Shown: positions 43,501 to 55,500 of the stretch, piece after piece
How positions within the stretch are numbered: position 1 is the first letter of the stretch
Layout of the letters: every line of letters begins with the position of its first letter
Origin: Aurelia coerulea
Lineage: Eukaryota; Cnidaria; Scyphozoa; Semaeostomeae; Ulmaridae
NCBI GenBank assembly: GCA_039566865.1
Contig: CM076955.1
Span: forward strand, 16,971,501 to 17,035,500
Reading direction: 5' to 3'
Length of the DNA: 64,000 nucleotides
Translations under genes and position numbers: made by a program
The notes under the pieces: model-generated
Databases searched by the model: none
Told to the model about the DNA's origin: nothing
The model's input: the letters and a program-made list of their open reading frames with translations, nothing else

Positions 43501-46500
43501 TGGAGGATCCTAACTCGCAGCGACAATTTGACAAAGTGAATGAAACAAATGATTTTCAAGTTCGATTTCCACTAAATGAAATTTTTATTCAGAATCGCAT
43601 CCTTTCATACTTTTTGATGAATTGTACTTTAGTTTGTGAGTTTTGTTTGACTGGCTTGTAGTTAGCTGAGTTATCGTGTAGCTGTGCCATGGTTATTTTA
43701 GGAAGTAAAGGTTTGAAACTTATTCGTTTCTTTCTCTAAGACAATGGTTTTTAAGAGAAATTTTTAAAGTTTGGGGGGCCCCTAACTGACTTGTTTTTCA
43801 AAAAGACGTCCCAAAATCGAGGTAAAAGAAAACTGTCCAATGTTTTACCTCTCCTTGATATCAGAGCAAACAAAATAGGACTTCAAACGTAATTTAACTC
43901 TTGTAACCGTTGCCAAAATTTACTTAAGTATGCAAGTATCAAAAACATGGAATAAAAACTTAATCGATGAGAGACAGGGCCATTCCAAATTATGCTCAAC
44001 CGGATTCCCTCAAAGCATCCATTACCTTGATTCAATGTTAAAGAAAGCTATTTTATCGAAAGTGTTTTTTAAGTTCCATTTGATTTGCTTTGAATAAACA
44101 AGTTTCTACTTGTACAAAATATGCAATTTAGGGGTGTCTAGTTCAAGCTTTCGCATTAACCTGAACTTCAAAAGCTTGTGACTCCGTGAATATTTAGCCG
44201 ATTTGCCAGCTTTTGGTGTCTAAAATTAATTTTAAATCTCAGCAATATGGTTATTTTGACATGGATCTCGTTCATTGTTTCATAATTTTTATATTTAATC
44301 AAACATCAAACAAGTTTTTTGGGACACCCTGTACAAGGTGTCCCAAAAAGATTGCTTACTATTTGTGTGGCTGCTGTGGAGGAACTGTAATTCCATTGTG
44401 CCTTTTTCTACACAGTTGCGCAGGAAAGTCTTCAACTTAGACTAGCGAAACTAGTAGTAAATGTCGAGTGAAACCTTGTTTGAGTCTATGTTTGAGTCAA
44501 TGTCACAAGTGGTTGCTGATTTATTATACTTGCCCCAAGTCTATTTCGTCAACTGTAATAAGTCTTTTTGAAAGTACACTACGAAATGTTTCGCTTTTCA
44601 CTTTTCCCTTTTCACTTTTCCCTTCAATTTTTGTTGACGAAATAGACTTGGGGCAAGTCTACTGATTTATGGAACAAGAAAGATTGAATAGGTGGTTGCT
44701 TCCAAAGCAACACTTCTATTGTTTTCCGGCAATTCCAGAATGAATTGAATTTTGACAGAAAGGGTTCAGGTTTTGTATTTATATATTTTCTACATTTTTA
44801 AAAGGGTTATCTTATAGATAAACAACTCTGCTGAAAATTGACCAAGCTATACAAGTTACCAAGCTATATTGCATGAAAAATTGGCAAAGCCCCATTATTT
44901 TCCTTACTCATCCCATACTTGAAAGATGTGGTGTTTCCGCTTTCTTATCAGTAAATATTGTGTGTCAGGATTAAGAATAGAGTGTTAGTCATTGCCAAAA
45001 CGACATGAGGAACTGGGTTTTCTTTTTCAGAGGAAGTACTTGACAACTTCAGCCATCAAGAAGGAGCCTGGAGACAATGCATCTTTTTTCTACTAAATTC
45101 CAAAAATGAATTTGTTCTCATGTATGCACTTAGCATTTTAGAGGTAGGAGACTTATATATGTATGATCATTATTTCTATGGAGATTTTGGAGCACTTTCA
45201 GGGTTATAAGTCGTATTATTAGGGCTGCAGTGTAGAGCTCCCGGGGTATATATATATCATGTTGAGGGCACGCATAAGCGTACGAGACGGGGGGGGGGCT
45301 GGGAGGTGGCAGCCCCCCCAACTTTGAAAAATTATCGAAAATCAGCCCCAATTGCAAAATCTGCCCTCAATCGGGCAAAAATGTTGGCAAACAATTGACT
45401 TTTTGTCGGGCAGCCCCCCTAGATTTTTTCTTCCCGTACGCTTATGAGGGCACGGGTATGTGCCGCCCGTATGGGTGGGTTTTTGGCCCAAAATTCTCTA
45501 AACAAGGGTCGTTTTACCGAAAATTCTCCATAAACAATGGTTGGTTTGGTACATTTGAGCAAAATATATTTCTGAAATGATTGAGCCTCTGTATCCCGTA
45601 TTTCAATGAAAATAAACGCTTTTTGTCTCCTCTACCCGTTGTTGAGTCAGAGAAACGCACGCCATTTTTCAGGCCGCTGCTCCCCAAAATATCAAACCAA
45701 CAGTATTCGCAAAATCTGATTGAGCAGCCAAACATTTGGAATTTTGTTAGAATTTTCGCTGAGTGAAATCAGTCTCTCCATTCAGATTTTACAGGTATTT
45801 TCTCGAGAAAGTCGCTTCGAAGAACCTTCAAAAACGTCCCAAATCGCGACTAAATTTCCCTAATGCTTCTACTTTAAGGCAATGGCTACACTACAGCATG
45901 TAGAGTCCTCTTTGGAGGATAAAAAGTCCCCCCCCTTGCATGATAAACTTATTCAGGGGGACAAATTTCCATTCCATCTTCCGAAGGAGACAAAATATAT
46001 GTAAGTGTTATACACTCCCGTCACGAAAGTATACGGACAGCTGAAACAAAATGGCGTCAAATTTGACCGTTAGCCCTTCGACCCCAAAACAGTTCAGCCG
46101 TTATGCGGCCATTTCAGGGACTGGAAACCAATTATTTTACCGCCAAAACTTTGTTTATCGATCACGCAATCAAGGAAGAAATGAAAAATCGAAAAACAAA
46201 GCAAAATGAAGTGTTTTGATAGCAAAATATGAATTTAGCTGTGAGAAGGAAAAGCAATCGAAAACAAGACAATATGTTCAACAAATTTCCAGTCTTGGAG
46301 GCTGCTACATGACAGGAGAAGATCGTTTTTTATGACAAATGAAGCAGAAAAGATCGCAGGTTTAGGAATCATGTGAATGACATCGAAAAGACGCCTGGCT
46401 ATAAAATGGCAAAATTAAATTTGAGTCTCCCAGGACTGTGGGGTTGAGATATCATCTTTGCCAAGGTAAGTTTAAATTTGTATCAAAGCCTCAAAATATA

Positions 46501-49500
46501 ATTAATGCCAAAGGTTGGCCTAAAGTTGGTATCATTTTGTACATCTTACATAGGGGAATCAATCTGAGCAAAATTATACAGTCCCTAAAGAATTTTCTTT
46601 GCAACAATTTGGTTTTGAGTTTGATTGCAATAATTCTGTTGTTACAAAACGTTACCTCGATCGCAGCAACTGTTTCTTTTTTCATTTATAACTTCATTAT
46701 ATCGGGATTTTACTTGAATTTTCTTTCATATTTGCCAATTTCAGACTTTTCTGCACCAAGTGATGCTATTCCAGTGGACGAATTATTTGGAAGAGTATCT
46801 TAAATATCAGTTCTAAGTTGGGAGGCTCCTTTGTTATCGATTACATTTTCTCGTCGCAGCTAGACTTGCCCCAAGTCTGTTTTGTCAACTGTAATAAGTC
46901 TACCGGAAAGTATATTGCTAAACAGACTTGTTGAACTGCGGCCCTCATGAATAATTAATGAGTAATTTGATCCGAAGCGTCCCACATTTGGGACGCTGTC
47001 GGTACTTTTGATGTGGACTTCAGCCAATCATTGAGCTCTTAGAAACAAAAGAATACAATAGGCAGGCCACACTGAAGAGGAGATCGGGGTGTTGTGCTGC
47101 ACGTTGCGCACTTCTGCTCACTTGACTGACTGAGCAACGAACAAAATGGCAGAGAGAAGGTTTGCAGCAGAAGCTTGAATTTTGCAACGGAGAGCAATCG
47201 AGGCTTCGAAGACAGTTTTAAACATGGAAGAATTGCGATCCTATCAAGTGGATGCTCTATTAGTATAAATGTAAGGTCGCAATATGCTTGTAGCACGGTG
47301 AACTGGCGTTGGCAAATCGCTTTGTATATCATCACCAAAATTCTTGATGTTTGCACAAAGCTGCGAAGACAGTAAATGCCATGGGAAGTTTTTAAAGGTA
47401 CTGCCTGTAAGGGATGGACAATTGCTCGTGCAAACAATCACAGACTGACAGATACATGGCAGCATTTGGGCCTAACCATCTACACATTCTCTCTTTATTG
47501 GCCTTGTTTTGTTATGACCAGAGCTTGGTGGGAGAGTAGAAGAAAGAGCAACTTGTGAAAAAGACATGACCAATTGCAAGGAAACAACTCTGCAGTTTTT
47601 TTGTTATATAACCTGTGACATCTTCTTGATGAAAGATCAAATGCAGTCACTGACTGGAGGCAAAAGGATATATTGGATTGGTCATAGGCCTATGCTAATT
47701 GATGTATTCCTCAGAGAGCCAGGGGTGTCATCAAAAGGGGACAAAGATAACTTTAAATGATACGGTTTGAAATTAGAACAGGCATCAGTTGTTTTGTAAA
47801 TATTTTCAGGCATGGGGGGGGGGGGGTTCTTCCATAGTAAAGGTACCTGGGGATGTGCCGCAACGAAGAGTATACTTTTTCGGACTTCTGGTCTAGCCAA
47901 GGGTATCATTTTGACAATATTGGTCTAGCGAATGGTAGAATCATATTTGGTACATTTTTGACAGTATTGGTCCAGAGAATGGTCAACATTACTGGTTTAG
48001 CCAAGGGTACCATTTTCGTAAAAATTAGTCTAGCCAACGGTACGATATTGAATATATGCTCAAGGCAGACCCCTACCCAAAATTTAGCCAAGAGCCCCTC
48101 CTCATGTTTTCAGGCCACCACCCTTTTTGATCCATACAGTTTATGAAGTGCAGTGGATGGGATGATATACGTAAAATTTTGGGTCTTATCTCATTGTTGC
48201 TGCTAGGAAACGCAAACAGTAGGAAACACCTTCTTTGCAGCTAGAAAAGACCCTTCAAGCACCCATCAGCATTAAGAAGTGGCAATATCTCAAGGAATTT
48301 TCAATAGAAATTGATAGGAAATCCTGCAAAACAGGCTCTACTATTTTAACATCAAATGTTTTAGTGATTCAGCGTGCTCTCAAGTTACAAGTAGTTTTCC
48401 ATAAGAAACAAGAGATAAAAGTACCAAAAGTACTTCAGTAAAATCTCACCGCTCCCTCAACATTTTCTCCTCGGATTTAGATGAATTACAAATTGATCCT
48501 GGGAAGAATAGCAAGGGATAAGCCCCCCAGTCCACCCCCATGGTGCTGCTATTGCTCACTAGAAGTAGTGCAATGCACAGAGCCATTTGAAGATATCCTG
48601 CTTTCTGAGATCTCTCTGATTTCTCTGATCTTAAGATGTCTCTGAGAGGAAAGTTGACTATTAAATATGATAAGATTGACTATGTGATATTTTTGGGGCC
48701 TCTCAAATCAGTCATCTTTCACACACCCTGCAGAATAATCAAAGAGAAAGACACTTCATTTTTTTGGAATTCCATCCATGAATTCAAAGGCTAGCTGCAG
48801 TGATACCATTTTCAAAAGAATAACCAGCTGAAAACATTATTCCTTTATTGTTTCAGAGTTTTATTTTGCAAATTGACATGCAATTTCCAATTGTTGTTTA
48901 ATTATTAACTTTGTGTGTTTTCATTATTCCATGCTACCAAATTGAACATTCAAACAACCTCTGATCAAACATTTTGAGCTTTTAATAATTCACAGCAGCC
49001 AGACACATATCTTTTATAAGAAACTTGGATCAGGCTTGTACTAACCTTGCGTTCCTTTGGCAATAAAAATAATCATGATTTCATTCAAAATCAGCCAGCT
49101 GGATCTAAATGCTTATGAAGCAATGCTAAAATCTTAAACAAAACAATCATGATTGTTCTGATTGCCAAAGCAGCACAAGGTAAAAATGTCTTAATTCATC
49201 ATGAAAATAATCACATTTTAATGCTGAAAGTTTCTTAATTTTTTCTTAGTTTTTAAATGCATGAATTATCAGTGTGGTCTGTAACACTGCTGCAGATAGT
49301 GTTTCTTGACATTAAGCATAATATAGGAATAATAAACAGTATTCTATTATGCTCAAAGCATAAACAAATAGTTAACATTACATTACTCAAGAATAAAAGG
49401 TTCAATGACATTTGCCATATAACTATCTAACTTATTTGTATGTGTTTATTATATATTTTTCAGACAGAGTGCAAGAGTTTCTAAAAGTTTTTGGCCATCT

Positions 49501-52500
49501 TATTTACTAGTTTCTTATGAACCAGTTTATTATAGAAAATATGTTACATCTGTCTATTGGAAGCATATTTTTTATCAACTTAAATTTTGTTGATGCTAGA
49601 CTGAAGCCAGTGATCGGAAGAAATCCAGAAAATGGATCAATGAAATCCCTTCCAAAAAGGATGGGGCTGTCCAAAAGTACTGGCACAATTTTTAGTTTCT
49701 CACAGACATTTTTTATAAGAGACAAAGATTGTGGCCCAGTACTGAAAGCTTCTCTAACCATCTTCTTGTTCTCTACCTGTATACCCACATGAACTATTCA
49801 ACACAAGGCTTTTGAAGCCGTTTCAATGTTTAGACATGACTTTAACAGGAAACAAATGAATATAACTAAAATATACTCAGAGTTTTCATTGTCAAAAGAA
49901 AATTACTCAATTCAATTTCTGTAAGCCAGTCAAGGGAGTCTGCACGCAGGCTATATTTTCCCAGCACTGGAGTTTCTTAATGTTTTGGCGATCTGAGAGT
50001 TGAGTTTCTCATAAGCAGTTTCTTGTGAAAAAATATGTGTACATGTAGATAATGATTTGCCAAAACCATTTCCAGAGTATTCAAATTGTCAAGCGAGTCA
50101 TATTGTGCCCTGCTGCATCCTTCTGATGTATCATCTTTTGCAGAGTTTGCCAGTGTTGAATGTGGATCAAATTTCATCAAAAAGCCTGTGTGTGGATCTT
50201 GCCATGATGTCTGCAGAATAACTGTGTTTACTTAAGATGGAATTAGTATGATACTTCACAAAATTCCTTCCCAATTAGGATGCATATACTGAAAGAATAA
50301 CAGAATAATCAAAATGAATTAACAAAATGGTACATATCAAAAGACAAAAGATAAACATGCATTGTATACACATATTTTTTTCATAAGAAACTAAGAATTT
50401 GGGCCAGTACTAAAAGTATAGTATCTAGAAATTATCTGATCTGTGACCCCTGAACACTTCAAAACAAGATGTTTTTAGCCTTTCCAATGTTTAGACATTA
50501 CTAAAGTACTTTCCAAATAATATGATACAGGAAACAAGTGAGAATAAAGACAAACATTTTTGAGTTTCTTAATTTTTTGGCGATTTGAGAGTCTGAGTTT
50601 CTTAGAAAAAATACAGTATATGTACTGTATATCACATGAGAACATGGTAAATCAAGGTAGCTAGTTTTTGTTTGATCAAAATCAATCACAAAAGCTTTGC
50701 ACTCTGACTGAAGTTGAGATAAATTGAGTTCTGTAAGTAATATACATTACAGTGTCACTCTTTCTGGTGTTTCATATATTTTCAATGCCGAGAAAAGAAT
50801 CATATACTTATAGAAGGGCTCCGAAATTACTTGGTAAGATTTAAAAACGAAACGAGTAATCATAGTTCACACTTCAAAACAATGTCAAAACAGTTGCTAA
50901 TATTGTCCAGAGTCATAACACTATTGAGTTGCTTTGATTTTTTTAATCACGTAGGGTAGCTTCTAGCCTGCGTCACAGACCGAGCTAGGCAGCTTCTAAA
51001 GTCTCAAAAATTGATAAAAAATGGGTGCATTGCATTGTGAACTGATATTTCTGTTCCAACATTAGTTAGGGCAGAAGGCGCTCGACCCAGATCAGACCCT
51101 GGGCCTAACTAAGCTGGAAGAACAAACTGCTATTTTTATCATGTACTCGACTCAAGGCAAGCTAAATTATACCTTTCGCACTTTTCCAGGCAAATATTCT
51201 TTGTCCTGCTCCACCATTGCTAGCCATCTTTGGCCAATGCCTCGTTTGACCATTCAGACATAGAGACACATAATCCAAAATACTCTGTTATTCGATCTTC
51301 ACAACATGTCGCTGCGCGCCGCCATCTTTGGCCAGCTTCCGTTTTTGAACGCAACCCCCCTGTTTTTTCAGTTGACCACAAAGAGATTAGCTATCTCATT
51401 AATTATTCATGAGGGCCGGAGATATACAAGTCTATTTCGCTTTTCACTTTTCCCTTCAATTTTTTTGACGAAATTTTTTTTTGACGAAATAGACTTGGGG
51501 CAAGTCTACGTCGCAGCTAATTTCATGTTTTATTATCAAAACACGTTTAACTTGCTTTGTTTTTCAATCCCTTATTTCTTCCTTGATTGCATGATCGATA
51601 AACAAAATTTTGGGGGTAAAATCGTTTATTTCCACTCCCTGAAATGTCCGCATAACGGCTGAACCGTTTGGGGGTCGAAGGGCCAACGGTCAAATTCGAC
51701 GCCATTTTGTTTCGGCCGTCCGGATACTTTCGTGACGGGAGTGTAGTTGCTAGGAAGGAGAGTTGATGAAATTTTGATCGTTGTTTCATACGTTTTGCAT
51801 GTTTTTGAAAGGGAAGGGCTTTCTGCAGAAAATTTCCCATATCCACGGGTTAAAAAATGTATTGTTGTTGTTGTTGTCATTGCTGTTGTTGTTGCGATAA
51901 CCGGGACTATTTCGTGAGTCTAATCCACGGGAAGGAAGGACTGATTAAACCCGGGTAAATTACTGAATCTAATTGAATATATTGGCAATGAAGCGAGACA
52001 GTTTTCAATATCATAGCTTTGAGGGGAACAGTATTTTTCAAACGCCGTGCGGTTTTTTTACTCACCCTGTTGTAAACCTAATTAAATCAACTTGTCAAAT
52101 TTCAGAAACTAGTGAATCAGCGATGGTTTGGCATGCAGTCAGATGAAAAGCAAGAAATACGAAGATTTAGCTCACAATTTCTAATGTCACACCATATGTC
52201 ATGCCCAATGTACATCCAGAAGAAATTAGCCAAAGTTTACGTGAATATAGGAAGATTGGACTGGCCTCAGTTCTTTCCTGATTTTTACCATAATATCCTG
52301 CAAGTAAGACAATTTTAATTTGAGTTTATTTTCGTTGACAACGCCTTGAACTTTCAAAAGTTATTTTGCATGAATCTCTTCTTGTGTAACATATTTGTTA
52401 TTTCCTCGTCTCCGAAGGGCAAATCACCGAAGGTAGCGTACGAGATTTTAGGATTTTACGAATCTGCTAGATTTTTCAAATTTTCGTAGAGATTTCTTCT

Positions 52501-55500
52501 GATTTTGAAGATTTTTCAAAGTTTCAAGACTTTTTGATTTTTGGAGTCATTTCGAGTCATTTGAATTTTTGGAGAATTTTTGGAGTCATTTGGAGTCATA
52601 TCTCTTGTCTCAGCCAAAAAACATGTCCTTTTTCAACTTAAACAATATTTATGGAACATTTTCGGAAGAATCGTTTTCCGCCCAATTTTTGATCCACTTT
52701 TGATCCACTCATTTCAAAGATGTCTGCAAAAACTTGGAAGCTTGACCATGGGCAATAATGCACCGTTGATGTGGCCTATGTTATGATCAAAATTGTATTG
52801 TTACTCACTGTGTTGTTTCTCTTCCACAAGATTGCATAAGTACAGCGCTTGATAATGTTGCCACTCCTTCGTTCTTCTCTCGTCACAACAAGGAATCAAA
52901 TGCCGCCAATATTCAAATACAGTTGCAACGGTTGGAGCTCCTACGCAGCGATACGTCTCAGTTCAAACTTCCATTTAAATTACGACTATTTAAAGGGAAG
53001 TTTGAAATGAGATATATCGCTGCGTAGGAGCTCCGACCGTTGCAACTGTACTTGAATATTGGCGGCATTTGATTCCTTGTTGTGACGAGAGAAGAACGAA
53101 GGAGTTGCAACAATATCAAGCGCTGTACTTGCAATCTTGTGGAAGAGAAACAACACAGTGAGTAAAAATACAATTTTGATCATAATATAGGCCACATCAA
53201 CGGTGCATTATTGCCCATGGCTTGACATTGGGGGAACGGTAGGATTTTGTGGAAACCGATAACGTTGGGAATTTTATTATTCTCTTCCGCCTTCAGTTCA
53301 AATGTCAGAGCATGGGCAATAATGCACCGTTGATGTGGCCTATATTATGATCAAAATTGTATTTTTACTCACTGTGTTGTTTCTCTTCCACAAGATTGCA
53401 AGTACAGCGCTTGATATTGTTGCTACTCCTTCGTTCTTCTCTCGTCACAACAAGGAATCAAATGCCGCCAATATTCAAGTACAGTTGCAACGGTCGGAGC
53501 TCCTACGCAGCGATATATCTCATTTCAAACTTCCCTTTAATGTCGTAATTTAAATGGAAGTTTGAACTGAGACGTATCGCTGCGTAGGAGCTCCAACCGT
53601 TGCAACTGTATTTGAATATTGGCGGCATTTGATTCCTTGTTGTGACGAGAGAAGAACGAAGGAGTGGCAACATTATCAAGCGCTGTACTTATGCAATCTT
53701 GTGGAAGAGAAACAACACAGTGAGTAACAATACAATTTTGATCATAACATAGGCCACATCAACGGTGCATTATTGCCCATGGTCAGAGCATGAATCTGTA
53801 AGTATTTGCTAACATGGATGACCTTGGAAGAAATCAGCAGGGATGTTTTTATTTTGTGAGGAACAAAACTGTTCCAGTTTCAAATTTAGATCGAAGCCAC
53901 GCCCCTAGTAATGAAAGATTCTGTTTATTCCAATGTTCCATTGTCTCGCTGAAACTGCGAAAATTTTGAATTTGCAGGAACTTTTCCAAAACAAGAAAAC
54001 TAGGCATCCAATTTATGGAAATATAAAGCCTTGGACCGTTTATGGAAATATACAGCCTTGGACCTCGCGTAGTAAAATGATTCTGCATCTTTTGAGGTTC
54101 AAGAGATTATGTGCATACTAACCTTTTTTGTGTTGTGCAGGAAATTGTAAAGCCGAGGCTTTAAAAGTACAGACCGAGCTTGCGAGGTCAGTGCAATAAG
54201 ACCAAGGGCTTTATATTTTGCTGTACAACTACAAAACCGGTTAGTATGGGTTTTATTACCTGACAGCTTCTAATTTTGACTCATATTACTTAATCAAACC
54301 CATTTTGTTACTGTTATGTCGCTTGAGTTTATTGTAAATCTCACAGGCCAAATCAGTTGCTGTTGTGACAAAAACGCGTCCTTGTATCGTATTATAGAAG
54401 ACTGCGGGAAAACCGCGGGAAGGGTGCGATCAACCAATAGTATTGGCGGGATTCTTGTATTGCCTCGTTTTTGAAACGTCGGTCAGGTAATAACTTACGA
54501 TATTACCCCATTTATTTCAGTTCTTGCGAAATGAAGCCACAGTCGTGCTTGGACTATCAATGCTGCAGATTACTTCAGAGGAATTCATATCACCAAGAGA
54601 GGACTTGAACACGAATCGTAAACAAGAATTAAGAACATTACTACTCGAAAAATCAGAGGATACTATTACCAGAATAATGGAAATATTAGATACAATAATG
54701 ATGAAATTTAAAAGTACCGCAAGTACAGTAACACCTCCCTCCTCCCCTAATAATCGCTCCCCCTTTTCATCACCGTGTGGATCTCCTACTCATAACAGAA
54801 GTGTATCTCCATTACATGGCCTAACGGCCTCGCCAGTTACATCGACGAACGCTTGGTTATCTCCGAACCCATTAAAATCAGAACTCATTAATGTGCCTCC
54901 GACATTGGATGTGGCTTCAGAGCAAGTTGTTATTGCCGCCCTTAGTTGTATCAATCAATTTTTCAGTTGGATGCCTTTATCGAGTGTTTTATCTCCGAAT
55001 CTTGTGGCAAAATTTTTCCTTTATGGCGGATATGGCTGTTCAGCACTTTCGAATGGCAGCAGTGAACATAAAAGTAACGAAATAGGTAAGTGAAAATATA
55101 TATTGTAATGACTGCATGTTGGTTTATTAGGTTAGACTTATTGCTTGTGCCCTGGTTTTGCTTTGTTCGTTGAACTGTTGTTCTTGCGGTTTAGCTCAAC
55201 TGAAATGGGGTAACATCACAGGGGGTCCAGGAGTATCAGTAAAGACTGTAGTTTTGGTTTCTTTGGTTCACTGTGATCCGGATTATGAAAACAACAGCTG
55301 TGTAATTTGATACAGATTACATCATCGTTGCGGTCGGCCTGCTATTGTTACAGTAGAATATACCGGGTGAGTCAGAAAAAAAGGATCCCCGCTTGGAAGG
55401 CCACTGCTCCATGAATATCAAAGCAATAATATTGAAAAATGTCTTGTTTTATTGCCAATATGTTCAATTAGGTTCAGTAATTTACCCGGCCTTAATCGGC

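Larger units (their letters stand above)
46011..51745. mobile_element. 5.7-kb element with long terminal inverted repeats in an XPO6 intron
   Basis: The left arm begins TACACTCCCGTCACGAAAGT and the right arm ends ACTTTCGTGACGGGAGTGTA; both are TA-flanked. The arms match for about 235 bp (left 46011-46245, right 51510-51745), through CGTTATGCGG, GTTTATCGATCA and GTGTTTTGAT. Further in, both sides show TAGACTTG ends and CGGCCCTCATGAATAATTAA (left ~46940-46962, right ~51395-51416), though the left side has about 600 bp of extra DNA between. No transposase was recognised inside. It lies wholly within the intron between exons 45031-45143 and 52106-52303. Two independent elements in mirror orientation remain an alternative. 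Confidence 0.7.

Noticed and set aside
46438..46803. 121-codon frame with hydrophobic stretches as an XPO6 exon or membrane protein
   Set aside because: XPO6 exons on either side join directly in phase and no further segment is missing. The frame lies in inserted DNA of the large TIR element.
47039..47437. 132-codon minus-strand frame
   Set aside because: No homology pattern recognised, an equally open frame lies on the other strand, and the composition is like surrounding non-coding DNA.
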